Positions 26,351 through 34,961 of a stretch of 64,000 bases of DNA are shown here, in pieces. Each line of letters starts with the position of its first letter. Positions within the stretch are counted from its first letter, which is position 1. The notes below the pieces were generated by a model. That model had not been told where the DNA came from. It made no database searches and saw only the letters and a program-made list of their open reading frames with translations. The position numbers and the translations under genes are program-made. Origin of the DNA: Prochlorococcus_E sp000760215 (lineage in GTDB: Bacteria > Cyanobacteriota > Cyanobacteriia > PCC-6307 > Cyanobiaceae); the NCBI RefSeq assembly GCF_047303175.1, contig NZ_CP138945.1. One strand, given 5' to 3'.

Positions 26351-26590
26351 TGATCTTTTCGTTATTGGGTTATAAAAGTCTATTATGTTCAACTTGGCTT
26401 AACAACTGAAGCGCTAGAGTTTTGCAGTTAAAATAGAGTAGCCATTCAAAGGTATTTTTATTTAGTGCAATGATATTGTTTTAAGTATCAGTGTTTGATG
26501 ATACTCAATTAATTAAATCTGAAGTAAAGCTTACAAAAAAGTAGTTGTTGTAAATAATTAGCTAGTAATTAAATAGCCTGATATATAGAG

Positions 26591-26773
26591 ATGGTTGCTT
26601 TTGCTAGGGCAAGAACAAGATCATTGCTTTCTAAGCTATGGCCAATGATAGTACCTGAGAGGATTCCTGATAAGTTGAATCAACCTGATTCAGAACAATT
26701 TAATGAAAGTAGAATTGATCAGAAAGAATCATTCTTTAATGCGATAAAAGATGGAGGTATATGGTTCTCTTGA
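26591..26773 (+). CDS. 60-aa basic small protein
   Basis: An ATG frame MVAFARARTRSLLSKLWPMI followed by VPERIPDKLNQPDSEQFNES and KESFFNAIKDGGIWFS. It is basic and amphipathic at the N-terminus, acidic later. No membrane helix or known motif. It ends 32 bp from the convergent 181-aa gene. Confidence 0.5.
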   Translation: MVAFARARTRSLLSKLWPMIVPERIPDKLNQPDSEQFNESRIDQKESFFNAIKDGGIWFS

Positions 26774-26804
26774 AGTATGAGGTGATTCAGCATAGATACT
26801 TGAT

Positions 26805-27350
26805 TTAACAATTGTTTGGATTCTGAAAGTTGTTCTCAGCCCACATCGGTTCCTTTTCAAAGATATCCCTTTTTGATGAAGGCCTATAACTATGAAGTTT
26901 TTCAATCTTTTGAGCCCATTCACCAGAGAACCCTTTTAAACCTTTAACTATGGATGGATGAGAAAAATTTATTTTCTTTCTTGTTATTAATAAACTTAGG
27001 ACTCTTTCAAATAAATTAGGCTCTGCATATAAGTCTATCCAGAAATCATAGATTTCTTCTAACACTGTGAGTGGAAGGTCATATGAAATTCCTTCAACTG
27101 GATTTTTTATTTTATATCCATCACTCCTACAGGCATCTAAAAGGTTCTCAATATTCATTTCAATTGCTTTTAAGATTTCCTTGGCCGCCATGATCCCAAT
27201 GAGTTCTTTTCTGTAGCATTCAAGGAAGTATTTATTTTCGTTTAAAGGGTCAGCATTAGGAGAGAAGCTAATTTCCCAAAAACCTTCACCTTCTTTTTCC
27301 CCACTGACCAAGTATAGGAATTGAGAATCGTTCACGTCTATTACACCCAT
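26805..27350 (-). CDS. 181-aa hypothetical cytoplasmic protein
   Basis: An ATG frame MGVIDVNDSQFLYLVSGEKE. The first 30 residues look like beta strands (GFWEISFSPNADPLNENKYF). The rest is helical, with conserved-looking segments YDLPLTVLEEIYDFWIDLYA and HPSIVKGLKGFSGEWAQKIE. There is no signal peptide. No family is recognised. Being near hsdMS and the tRNA, it may belong to the same accessory block. Confidence 0.65.
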   Translation of the reverse strand: MGVIDVNDSQFLYLVSGEKEGEGFWEISFSPNADPLNENKYFLECYRKELIGIMAAKEILKAIEMNIENLLDACRSDGYKIKNPVEGISYDLPLTVLEEIYDFWIDLYAEPNLFERVLSLLITRKKINFSHPSIVKGLKGFSGEWAQKIEKLHSYRPSSKRDIFEKEPMWAENNFQNPNNC

Positions 27351-27624
27351 GAAAAATAAAGGTTGACAGTCTCTTGAATAGAATAAAATCTAATATCTTT
27401 ACTTATGTTATAGCTATAAGAGATGAGGCATTAAATAATTCTGCTAATGGTCATTAATATAAATCTTAAAAAGTACTCTTTTCATTTGTTTTCCAGAATT
27501 AATCAAGGAATTGGCGTGCTTGAGAAAATCGATCTTGTTTAAAATATGATTTAGAGAGTTTGGCTAAATTTTAATTAGATCAATTTTTAGGTTATGTTTG
27601 ACATATAGATGATTCTTTTCTGCA

Positions 27625-28614
27625 ATGGCCTTCTTTAAGAAGGTGATCGTATTTGCATTTACTTTAATATCTATTGGCACTGCAATTACATCATGTAGCT
27701 CCTCAGATGGATCAAGAATCCGCCTCAATGGTGCTGGGGCAACATTCCCATCGAAAATTTACACACGCTGGTTCTCTGATTTGGCTGCTTTAGATGGCCC
27801 TAGAATTAATTACCAAGCAATAGGTTCTGGATCTGGTCGAAAAGCCTTTATTGATCAAACAGTTGACTTTGGTGCATCTGATGAACCAATGAAAGAAAAA
27901 GATATTCAAAAAATAAATCGAGGCCTTTTGCAAATTCCAATGATTGGGGGGACGATTGCTTTTGCTTATAACTACAAGTGTGACTTGGAGTTGACTCAAG
28001 AAAAAGCAGTGCAAGTTGCAATGGGTAAAATTAATAATTGGAGAGATCTTGGATGCCCTGCCGGGAAACTTACATGGGTTCACCGTTCTGATGGCTCAGG
28101 TACGACCAAGGCTTTCACTAATTCAATGCAGGCTTTTTCCGAAAACTGGACTCTTGGAACAGGTAAATCTATTAAATGGCTTGCTGGTGTAGGTGGGAAA
28201 GGAAATGCAGGGGTGGCAAGCTTTATTCGTAATACGCCAGGGGCTATTGGATATTTAAATCAGTCTTATGTAAAAGGTGGGATAAAGTCTGCTGCAGTTC
28301 TGAACCTTTTTGGGGAATTTGTTAAACCGTCTTCAGAGGCAGGTGCAAAAGCACTGTCTTCTATACAGTTGGATTCTAATCTTGTAGGAAGTGACCCTAA
28401 CCCAAAGATTGAAGGTGCATATCCCATAGCAACTTTAACTTGGCTTCTTGTATATAAAACAGGAAATGGTCGGAATCTTGATAGCATTAAAACAATGATT
28501 AACTATATGTTAGGCGATGAGTCTCAATCAAAAGCAACTAGCCTTGGATATGTCCCTTTAGAAGGGAAAATACTTGAGAAATCCCGTATGAGTTTACTAG
28601 AGATTATCAATTAA
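27625..28614 (+). CDS. pstS: Phosphate ABC transporter substrate-binding lipoprotein
   Basis: 329 aa. The signal peptide ends in the lipobox ITSC with Cys24. The PstS fold shows its phosphate-binding elements: GAGATFPSKIY (36-46), IGSGSGRKAFIDQ, DFGASDEPM and VHRSDGSGTTKAF. It binds inorganic phosphate in the periplasm and delivers it to PstCAB. None of pstC, pstA, pstB, phoB or phoR is nearby, so it is a lone or extra copy. No confident Pho box was identified upstream. A short hairpin lies just after the stop. Confidence 0.95.
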   Translation: MAFFKKVIVFAFTLISIGTAITSCSSSDGSRIRLNGAGATFPSKIYTRWFSDLAALDGPRINYQAIGSGSGRKAFIDQTVDFGASDEPMKEKDIQKINRGLLQIPMIGGTIAFAYNYKCDLELTQEKAVQVAMGKINNWRDLGCPAGKLTWVHRSDGSGTTKAFTNSMQAFSENWTLGTGKSIKWLAGVGGKGNAGVASFIRNTPGAIGYLNQSYVKGGIKSAAVLNLFGEFVKPSSEAGAKALSSIQLDSNLVGSDPNPKIEGAYPIATLTWLLVYKTGNGRNLDSIKTMINYMLGDESQSKATSLGYVPLEGKILEKSRMSLLEIIN

Positions 28615-28766
28615 AAGCCAAGAACTTATACTTTTCGGAAAGTATAACCATTTATTATTAAAGTTATTCGATGTGTGCTTAGTCTATCGAAAGTTTAAAT
28701 ATATCCAGCTGAAAATTTTTCTTTCATTCTTATGACATCGACCTTAGGTCTAAGTATATAGGATAT

Positions 28767-28910
28767 ATGGAAGATTTACTAAATACTATAAAACACCCGA
28801 TTGAAGGGTGTGCTTACCTAGCTTGCATAGGTGTATTTGTACGCTGGCAATTTCCTAAGACGTGGAATAAATTTCTTGACATGATTTCAGCAAAACAACT
28901 ACATGACTGA
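28767..28910 (+). CDS. 47-aa small protein
   Basis: An ATG frame MEDLLNTIKHPIEGCAYLAC..., then VFVRWQFPKTWNKFLDMISA and KQLHD. A moderately hydrophobic centre could be a weak membrane helix. It ends 5 bp from the stop of the convergent 82-aa gene. The family is not recognised. Confidence 0.5.
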   Translation: MEDLLNTIKHPIEGCAYLACIGVFVRWQFPKTWNKFLDMISAKQLHD

Positions 28911-28915
28911 AAAGC

Positions 28916-29164
28916 CTATCGAAAACAAGTATCTCCCATGATCCTTATCTTCCCAAATGTGCCTTTATAAGCTCTTCTGCTTAGGAAGAATTTTGGAGGG
29001 ACAGATAAGGCTACTTTTAATGGAGTTCCTTTCCCATTGCTTTGAATGATAACATTCTTAGCGCAAACCCAGGCTTCATTCCGTATTATCCCTGGCCAGG
29101 AAACCCATAAACCACCTGCTACACCTAAAAAGACCAGGTACAATCTCTTAACCATACATTTCAA
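28916..29164 (-). CDS. 82-aa secreted small protein
   Basis: The frame starts MKCMVKRLYLVFLGVAGGLW. An ATG at codon 4 is equally likely. A signal peptide is followed by a basic domain with two cysteines (EAWVCAKNVIIQSNG and GDTCFR), which could form a disulfide, and a hydrophobic strand VPPKFFLSRRAYKGTFGK. Predicted periplasmic or exported. Function unknown. Confidence 0.65.
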   Translation of the reverse strand: MKCMVKRLYLVFLGVAGGLWVSWPGIIRNEAWVCAKNVIIQSNGKGTPLKVALSVPPKFFLSRRAYKGTFGKIRIMGDTCFR

Positions 29165-29286
29165 CCTCTTTTCACCTTGAAATAACTTTTACGAAGCCTA
29201 ATTAGACTTTCTCGAAGCTTAGCCATAAACGGTATTTGTTAAGGACCTTTTATGTTAAAGATTGTTTTTATAGGGTTCTAACTTGA

Positions 29287-29904
29287 CTATGACTCCTTAT
29301 TGTTGTCGTTGCTTTCTTGAGTAGAACGATCTTCAGAGGAATTAATATCTTGAGGATTAGGAGGGGTTTCAATAACGGTATCGTCTTGAGTAGAACGATC
29401 TTCAGAGGAATTAATATCTTGAGGATTAGGAGGGGTTTCAATAACGGTATCGTCTTGAGTAGAACGATCTTCAGAGGAATTAATATCTTGAGGATTAGGA
29501 GGGGTTTCAATAACGGTATCGTCTTGAGTAGAACGATCTTCAGAGGAATTAATATCTTGAGGATTAGGAGGGGTTTCAATAACGGTATCGTCTTGAGTAG
29601 AACGATCTTCAGAGGAATTAATATCTTGAGGATTAGGAGGGGTTTCAATAACGGTATCGTCTTGAGATGATTGCTGACTCTCTGAATTTTTAGCAGGATT
29701 GATTTCCTCTTCGATTTCTTCTATAGGCAGAAGTTTTTTGATTAAATTGAGTAATTCTATGATGTTCTCAAATAAAGCTTTTAGATTTTCAAGTATCTTT
29801 TGCAAGACAATCTTGATTGCTTTAGCAGTATCACCCTTATTGAAGTAAAGGACAAGAGCAGCTACTGAAGTAACGAAAAGTATAAAAAGAAAGAAAACTA
29901 GCAT
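29287..29904 (-). CDS. 205-aa TM-anchored protein with five identical 23-aa repeats
   Basis: The N-terminus is one membrane segment (residues 2-20), then an amphipathic leucine-rich helical region (KIVLQKILENLKALFENIIE, LLNLIKKLLPIEEIEEEINP). From about residue 83 a tail of five perfect 23-aa units follows (DDTVIETPPNPQDINSSEDR plus STQ), acidic and proline/serine-rich, likely disordered. The end is ESNDNNKES. No family is recognised. The repeats suggest a surface-exposed or spacer region with a copy number that could vary between strains. Confidence 0.7.
   Translation of the reverse strand: MLVFFLFILFVTSVAALVLYFNKGDTAKAIKIVLQKILENLKALFENIIELLNLIKKLLPIEEIEEEINPAKNSESQQSSQDDTVIETPPNPQDINSSEDRSTQDDTVIETPPNPQDINSSEDRSTQDDTVIETPPNPQDINSSEDRSTQDDTVIETPPNPQDINSSEDRSTQDDTVIETPPNPQDINSSEDRSTQESNDNNKES
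29315..29659 (-). repeat. Tandem 69-bp repeat, five identical copies
   Basis: Copies begin at 29315, 29384, 29453, 29522 and 29591 with a 69-bp period, and a partial unit follows. By eye all copies are identical at DNA level. The period is a multiple of three, so copy changes keep the frame. The array also opens other frames on both strands, which are artefacts. Confidence 0.95.
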
Positions 29905-30466
29905 TTATAAAATGAATATTTATCTAAACATCACGCGCAATTTGTGTTTTATCAAGTAGTAAGCAACACCCTTTAAAATTAATTATAAGTACTATTGAGA
30001 ATATCTTATGTTTAAAGGAAATATTATTAGCCCAATAAGAACTTGTGAAAATTTAGTGAATCCTTAAATAGTTAAAGCTTTTAGAAAGCTTTAACTATTT
30101 TATTAATTTCTTTTTGAGGCTTTTAAGTTGGATTCTGCCCCTTGTCTAGCCTTTGTTCTCTAAAGAGGTGTGGAGGCGCTTTCCCTTCGCTCAAATAAAT
30201 CCACAAGTAATTGAAGATAATCTTAAAATTAGAGGTCTTCCTTTTATGTGCAAAGCTCTTAATCGATTAATTTTATAGCCTTGTTCAGGCTATATGATTT
30301 TTATAGAATAAGTTTGTATACTAACGCTAACGCTAACGCTGGTTTCAATCACTGGTATAGAAAGAAATTGACCTAATTTCTTGAAATAACAAACAGTATT
30401 GGATTTTTAACTAGGAAGAATGTTATTCCTATCCTTACTTAGAGTACAAAAATCATCATTCAAGAC
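29905..30466. other. Gap with two orphan hairpins and doubtful small frames
   Basis: Over 550 bp. A 16-bp perfect stem with a 3-nt loop sits at 30066-30100, directly after a 19-codon ATG frame (MFKGNIISPIRTCENLVNP). A second hairpin (8-bp stem) lies at 30274-30294, preceded by a TTG frame at 30153-30278 (LFSKEVWRRFPFAQINPQVI...). Three copies of ctaacg follow at 30321-30338. Either short RNAs or gene remnants could explain these. Confidence 0.4.
30066..30100. terminator. Perfect 16-bp hairpin, terminator-like
   Basis: The arms 30066-30081 and 30085-30100 (aaatagttaaagcttt and its reverse complement) surround tag. A T-rich stretch follows. There is no gene directly upstream on either strand except a 19-codon frame, so it is an orphan. 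Confidence 0.5.
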
Positions 30467-30655
30467 ATGACTAATCAAGAGCAACCAAATAATGGGAATG
30501 AACAGAATGAGCCTAAATGGGATTACACATCTTCTAGGCAGAACTTCGTTACTGGGGCCCTCGTAGTAGGAGGGAACCTTTTGGTGATATTGGTTTACTT
30601 GCTCTATCGGTCAGTCCCTGCAGTGCATCAATTCATTTCGGGCAAGCCCATGTGA
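30467..30655 (+). CDS. 62-aa single-TM microprotein
   Basis: An ATG frame with a polar, Asn/Gln-rich N-terminus (MTNQEQPNNGNEQNEPKWDY) and a membrane helix (NFVTGALVVGGNLLVILVYL) ending SGKPM. The first gene of a likely pair with the next one, 41 bp apart. The family is not recognised. Confidence 0.6.
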   Translation: MTNQEQPNNGNEQNEPKWDYTSSRQNFVTGALVVGGNLLVILVYLLYRSVPAVHQFISGKPM

Positions 30656-30696
30656 ATATTTGCTTTGCTTTAATTTAGAAAACACCTTGAAAAACC

Positions 30697-30891
30697 ATGT
30701 CTTCATTTAGAGATAAGCTAAATGTTCATCTGCCAATAGCACTGCAGCTGATCAGCTCACTTTCATTAGTCATTCTGGCCCTCTGTGCCATATGCGCTTC
30801 AAAATCTCTTAAGAGTATTGCTGAGACCCACTCAACAGAATCCGCATCTATTATTCATGGTGAACATATTTTTAATGGAGAAAAAGATTGA
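30697..30891 (+). CDS. 64-aa single-TM microprotein
   Basis: An ATG frame MSSFRDKLNVHLPIALQLIS. One hydrophobic helix at residues 13-33 with two Cys near its end (LCAICAS), then a polar acidic tail (SIAETHSTESASIIHGEHIF). Probably cotranscribed with the upstream microprotein. Function unknown. Confidence 0.6.
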   Translation: MSSFRDKLNVHLPIALQLISSLSLVILALCAICASKSLKSIAETHSTESASIIHGEHIFNGEKD

Positions 30892-30988
30892 TTATCTGCT
30901 TTAATTCTCTATAAAAGTAATACTTTCTCTTCATGTATAGGCTTGTAAAGCAATCAATTTCTTTTAGTTATTTTTAGAGCTATATAAT

Positions 30989-31486
30989 TTATTGTCTTTT
31001 GTTTACTATAAATAAAATAATAACTATCATTGCAAAAATAGGCAATAAATAAATTGCAGCAATTAATCCCATGAATAAAATAAAGATAATTAGTGAAATC
31101 CCCATAAAACCTAAAAATAATCTAAACCAAGTTATTAGTCTCCTTTTCCATGCGTTGCCTGTTAACCGATCAAGGTGAAATTGTAATTCCCTCCTTTCTT
31201 GATAAAGCTCGATCAATTGTTTTTGATGCCATTGGGCAGAAGTAGCTGCTGTTGATTCAGTGAACTTCTTTTGTAAACCAATTAAAAGATTATTATCCTT
31301 AGCAAAAAATGACCTCATTCTGACTGCTTGGGCCTGAATAATAGCTTTGCTTGTGATTTCTATTTCTTTATCAATACTATGGATTTTATCAATAGTTCTT
31401 TTTACACTACTCTTAGCCTCATCCCTTTCAACTTTGACGAGAGAATAAGATTGCGTTCTTTTGAATAGCAATTGAATTAATCTCAA
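30989..31486 (-). CDS. 165-aa coiled-coil protein with C-terminal TM hairpin
   Basis: An ATG frame MRLIQLLFKRTQSYSLVKVE. Residues 20-105 are a long charged coiled coil (DEAKSSVKRTIDKIHSIDKE, QKQLIELYQERRELQFHLDR). Residues 115-162 form two hydrophobic segments separated by a short turn. A cytoplasmic coiled coil on a membrane hairpin suggests a scaffold or membrane-shaping role, but this is inference. The family is not recognised. Confidence 0.65.
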   Translation of the reverse strand: MRLIQLLFKRTQSYSLVKVERDEAKSSVKRTIDKIHSIDKEIEITSKAIIQAQAVRMRSFFAKDNNLLIGLQKKFTESTAATSAQWHQKQLIELYQERRELQFHLDRLTGNAWKRRLITWFRLFLGFMGISLIIFILFMGLIAAIYLLPIFAMIVIILFIVNKRQ

Positions 31487-31543
31487 GTATTTTTATTCCC
31501 TTTTTATGCTTAATTTAATAATATTATATTATAGATTTGATCC

Positions 31544-32311
31544 CTATAGAAAAAGCAAAAATCCTTTTGATATAAGAGAAATCCCAATTGCTATAGAAAG
31601 AAACTCAAATGACTTCTTTACAAAAAGCTCACCTTTGCTGATTGCAAAATTAGCACCTAGAAAGCCACCTGTTAAAGATCCAAAAATCAATGCTGGTATC
31701 CATGACCACATAACTTCATTGTTAAATGCTAGAACAACTGCACCTGTTCCATTCCAAACTATTCCTACTATAGCCAATGTATATGCAACTGCATTTGTAT
31801 AAGATATTCGAAACCATTTCACCAACCATAATGTAACAAATAAGCCAGTTCCTGAAGACATTGATCCATTTAAGAGACCTATAATAAATAAAACAATTGA
31901 CCCAATAATTATCTTTTCTATTCCTAGGCTATATTTACTTTGATTAGGATCTGTTATCTTAAGATTATAAGAATATATTCCAATAATTAATGTAAGAAAA
32001 CCTAGTAAAATACTAGCCAAGTGTTCTGGCATAGCAATTACTATATTCGCACCAATAAAAACGCCTGGCAAGCCCGATAAAAGTATTATTAAGTAGAGTT
32101 TAGTAGCAATACTCCTTTCATTATTATGACGAATGGTTGCACCAATTCCTAGTGCCACACTGGCTATCTTGTGAGTAGCTAATGCTGTTGTAAAAGGAAG
32201 ACCAAGAAATATAAGAGCAGGGAGCTGTACTAAACCAGCCCCGCCACCTGATAGTGCAGAGAAAAAATTAGATGCTATTGCTATTAGAGCTAATAAAAAC
32301 TGTGTTATCAT
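31544..32311 (-). CDS. TauE/SafE family permease
   Basis: 255 aa with eight hydrophobic segments, the usual size of the TauE/SafE (DUF81) family. These transporters export sulfite, sulfoacetate or other small anions across the inner membrane. The typical glycine-rich first half (FSALSGGGAGLVQLPALIFL, LPFTTALATHKIASVALGIG) and the mirrored second half (GSMSSGTGLFVTLWLVKWFR) are visible. It ends 58 bp upstream of the coiled-coil gene start on the same strand. The substrate cannot be deduced. Confidence 0.9.
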   Translation of the reverse strand: MITQFLLALIAIASNFFSALSGGGAGLVQLPALIFLGLPFTTALATHKIASVALGIGATIRHNNERSIATKLYLIILLSGLPGVFIGANIVIAMPEHLASILLGFLTLIIGIYSYNLKITDPNQSKYSLGIEKIIIGSIVLFIIGLLNGSMSSGTGLFVTLWLVKWFRISYTNAVAYTLAIVGIVWNGTGAVVLAFNNEVMWSWIPALIFGSLTGGFLGANFAISKGELFVKKSFEFLSIAIGISLISKGFLLFL

Positions 32312-32566
32312 AATTATTTCTATTTATAATAATTTGTTAGATAGCCACCAGATCTTAAGGTCTGAAAAAATTGATATCAATTTAACTCATAATTAGAAAA
32401 TTTTCTCCATAAATTAATATCATTTTTATCTTGTAATTAGAAGATAACTATCTAAAAGATTGCAAAACAGTGTATGTCAGCGAATACAAATTTAATAGTT
32501 AAAAAGCTTTAGCCTTTTAACTTGGATTCGATTCTGTGGAATACTTATAGAAGAAATGTCAAAGTC

Positions 32567-33097
32567 ATGATTCTTTTTGAGAAGGTTAATCAGAAGATTA
32601 AAAGATCAATTACAAAAATATTTAATTATCTTAGTAAAAATGAAACTACTATATTAATTAACTTTATTGAAAGTGGTTTATTAGAGTGTAAATGGAATTT
32701 AGCAAAATATGATAAGGAAAAAATCCTCAGTGATGAAGACTTTTGTTTGTGCATTAGATTATATGACATAACTAATATTACTAATAAAGGAAGCTGTACT
32801 TGTATTATGAAGGAAGTAGAGGTTAGAAAAGATTCTTCTGAAGAGTTTTTGCGAGCACCTGTTTTAGATGGAAACCTTTTAATAGAGATTGGTTATAGGA
32901 AGCCTTATGGTGATTGGTTCCTATTAGCCTCATCGTCGTTAATATTATCCTCAAGAAATCCTACAATACTTTATCCTGATGATTCATGGTTCTATTTACC
33001 TTCAAGGAATACAAAACGACCTGCAACTATTCATGAGAAAATATATCAACTATCTAAGACTGAATTGGGTAATGGTTCTGAAGAAATTCACAAATAA
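32567..33097 (+). CDS. DUF4912 domain protein
   Basis: The start is placed at ATG 32567 (MILFEKVNQKIKRSITKIFN). The frame is open to a TTG at 32522. The DUF4912 signature runs from about residue 56: CLCIRLYDITNI, then LLIEIGYRKPYGDWFLLASS and a proline after SLILSSRN. This beta-rich domain of unknown function is known from Firmicutes and cyanobacteria, often in proteins with DNA- or polymer-binding neighbours. There is no signal peptide. It is convergent with the DUF2862 gene. Confidence 0.75.
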   Translation: MILFEKVNQKIKRSITKIFNYLSKNETTILINFIESGLLECKWNLAKYDKEKILSDEDFCLCIRLYDITNITNKGSCTCIMKEVEVRKDSSEEFLRAPVLDGNLLIEIGYRKPYGDWFLLASSSLILSSRNPTILYPDDSWFYLPSRNTKRPATIHEKIYQLSKTELGNGSEEIHK

Positions 33098-33127
33098 AAT
33101 ATTTAGATAAAATTTTATATTTTTTAT

Positions 33128-33481
33128 TTAATATACGTCTTTTAAGGAGATTGTAAGCCACTCAAGGAATCTTAAAGGGTTTAATACATAACTCAAATCC
33201 TTTTTTAAAGTTAGTTTTTTATATCTTTTCTCATATTGATAGTTGCTGATAGTTATTATTTCTGAACCTTCTATTAATTGTGATTTCATGCTTTGTATTT
33301 CATCCGCAAATAACCATATTAACTCTCCAGTATTAAGCTTTAAGATTAACCCTATATCTGTACCATCATTGATTTTATAGTCCACTACTTCTCCATGAGG
33401 ACTTGTAGACAATAGCTCAAATAGATCAGAAGAGACTTTGTCGATCATTAATTCAGGATCAATTGTTACTACTGAACCCAA
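33128..33481 (-). CDS. DUF2862 (PetP-like) protein
   Basis: 117 aa. The segment GEVVDYKINDGTDIGLILKL, then GELIWLFADEI, matches DUF2862, the fold of the cytochrome b6f-associated PetP (D-G-x-x-I-G and W-F/L-x-x-E-E/I). Here the domain is preceded by an extra helical N-terminus (VTIDPELMIDKVSSDLFELL) and followed by a C-terminal helix (LNPLRFLEWLTISLKDVY). PetP itself is shorter, so this is likely a paralogous family member rather than the b6f subunit. Confidence 0.75.
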   Translation of the reverse strand: MGSVVTIDPELMIDKVSSDLFELLSTSPHGEVVDYKINDGTDIGLILKLNTGELIWLFADEIQSMKSQLIEGSEIITISNYQYEKRYKKLTLKKDLSYVLNPLRFLEWLTISLKDVY

Positions 33482-33655
33482 TTCTGGAAGAAAAAATTTA
33501 TTATTGATGGCTTCAATGGCATGTAATTTAGAAGAACCTACTTTAATGTTTTCTGATAGTCAACCCTAACCTAAGTATTAAGAAGGAAAGTCTAATAATT
33601 CTTGTAAATACAAAAGTTTATATTTATTGAATTAATAGCAGTCATTTTCAGATAA

Positions 33656-33823
33656 TCAATCACTGGATTTGTCATTAGCTTTTGAAAACTGAACTTTGTT
33701 AATGATTGATTTTATAATATTAATTACTATCCTAAGAATAAGGAAGCCAAAAGCGACAAGTCCACCTGCAACAGCGATTGAAAGAATTTGGTTTGGTAAA
33801 TTGATCTCACTTAAGCTTTCCAT
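33656..33823 (-). CDS. 55-aa single-TM microprotein
   Basis: An ATG frame MESLSEINLPNQILSIAVAG, then GLVAFGFLILRIVINIIKSI and INKVQFSKANDKSSD. One membrane helix at residues 13-36 with a basic, then acidic, C-terminus. The family is not recognised. Confidence 0.6.
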   Translation of the reverse strand: MESLSEINLPNQILSIAVAGGLVAFGFLILRIVINIIKSIINKVQFSKANDKSSD

Positions 33824-33920
33824 GAGAATTTAATAGCTTTTTAAAGCATAAATTTTTTATTTTAATTTGTCTTCCATTTGTATAGCCTGTAACCTTATAT
33901 ATAAGCAATAAGCTCGTTAC

Positions 33921-34019
33921 GTGCCTTTCTCTCCAGTAAGTTTTCTCTTAGGCATCTTTTTAATGCTAGTTGGGCTAATGGTTAGCTTTCACTTTGAAGT
34001 TAAGGTCTCAGACGATTAG
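33921..34019 (+). CDS. Candidate 32-aa single-TM peptide, GTG start
   Basis: GTG-started frame reading PFSPVSFLLGIFLMLVGLMV and SFHFEVKVSDD. A clean hydrophobic helix and acidic end make a small membrane protein plausible. The non-ATG start and length lower the confidence. Confidence 0.45.
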   Translation: MPFSPVSFLLGIFLMLVGLMVSFHFEVKVSDD

Positions 34020-34105
34020 AGAGTTTTAATACTTGATTTTTACAAAAGTTGTACTCAAGCATATTTATATTGTTTTTGACTTCAAGCTAATCTCAAAATA
34101 TTTGT

Positions 34106-34426
34106 TTAAAATCCTTTGCTTTCCATTTCAGAATTGTGCATCTTTTGCATTTCAACCATTTCAGCACAGGTCAAGGCTGGCCTGTATAGAAATTCACACC
34201 CAAATGCAGATCGCCAAAACATGAAATGTTTAAAAAGTGCCTTTGTATCTGAAGCCTTGCATATTATGCAAAGTTCTCCTGACTCAGGCATATGTAATCG
34301 TGCAATTAATTCAAAACCTTCGAACTTATCCATTTTTGCACCATCTTCCATATATTTTATAAATGCTGTATAGCCTTCGTCTTGAGTTTCAGAAGGCACA
34401 ACGCATGAAACAACGTAAAATTGCAT
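34106..34426 (-). CDS. DUF3303-like protein
   Basis: 106 aa. The pattern KFEGFELIARLHMPESGELC and ICKASDTKALFKHFMFWRSA with a C-terminal ALTCAEMVEMQ fits DUF3303, a small cytoplasmic dimeric alpha/beta (ferredoxin-like) domain of unknown function. The plus-strand frames over it are shadows. Confidence 0.75.
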   Translation of the reverse strand: MQFYVVSCVVPSETQDEGYTAFIKYMEDGAKMDKFEGFELIARLHMPESGELCIICKASDTKALFKHFMFWRSAFGCEFLYRPALTCAEMVEMQKMHNSEMESKGF

Positions 34427-34456
34427 AATTAATTTATTCGATAAATATCCTTATTC

Positions 34457-34615
34457 TTATAGCCTTTCCTCTAGAAAAGGTGACTTAATTTCAAGAAAAA
34501 TAACATTTTTGTTTTTAGCGATCTTATTAGCTCTTGGGAGTACCAAAACCAATAAAAATCTACCGATAACAATTTCACTTGCTAGTTGCTCTTGGCTAAT
34601 ATATTGATTATTCAT
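34457..34615 (-). CDS. 52-aa small protein with central hydrophobic segment
   Basis: An ATG frame MNNQYISQEQLASEIVIGRF, then LLVLVLPRANKIAKNKNVIF and LEIKSPFLEERL. A short hydrophobic stretch with basic residues after it. It may be membrane-associated or a soluble alpha/beta mini-protein. It precedes the DUF3303-like gene by 30 bp on the same strand. Confidence 0.5.
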   Translation of the reverse strand: MNNQYISQEQLASEIVIGRFLLVLVLPRANKIAKNKNVIFLEIKSPFLEERL

Positions 34616-34961
34616 TAGATAATTAATATATTTTCATTTAATAAAGCCTTTTTTAGCTTGAACCTTAAATCTTCTTGTTGACTCTAATCTTATAGAAATA
34701 AATTATAATGTTATTTCAGTTGTACATCTAAGCTTTATCCTTTGGAAATGATTTACTGATACCCAATTGCCTGATCAGAATTTACTCCTAGTTTGATATC
34801 ATAAATTTCATTCCTACTCAGAAAATTTGCACTTGGTAAATATAAAGCTGTCAGTGTAATGATATTATCGAGAGGATAGTCTTGATTTAAAGATATTCCT
34901 TATATGGATTAAGCTTGACAATACTATATTTATAGTGATGCATAATAATGCATGATTTATC
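34616..34961. other. Intergenic gap, nothing recognised
   Basis: About 345 bp, very AT-rich, no convincing frame. It should contain the promoters of the flanking divergent genes. Confidence 0.4.

Noticed and set aside
27500..27624. Pho box before pstS
   Set aside because: AT-rich 11-bp spaced repeats resemble chance sequence; no CTTAACCT-like tandem is convincing.
29315..29659. Possible CRISPR array
   Set aside because: Units are directly adjacent with no spacers and lie inside a coding frame.
29317..29670. Long plus-strand frame across the repeat array
   Set aside because: The 69-bp period keeps several frames open on both strands. The minus-strand frame with a membrane anchor and unique ends is the credible gene.
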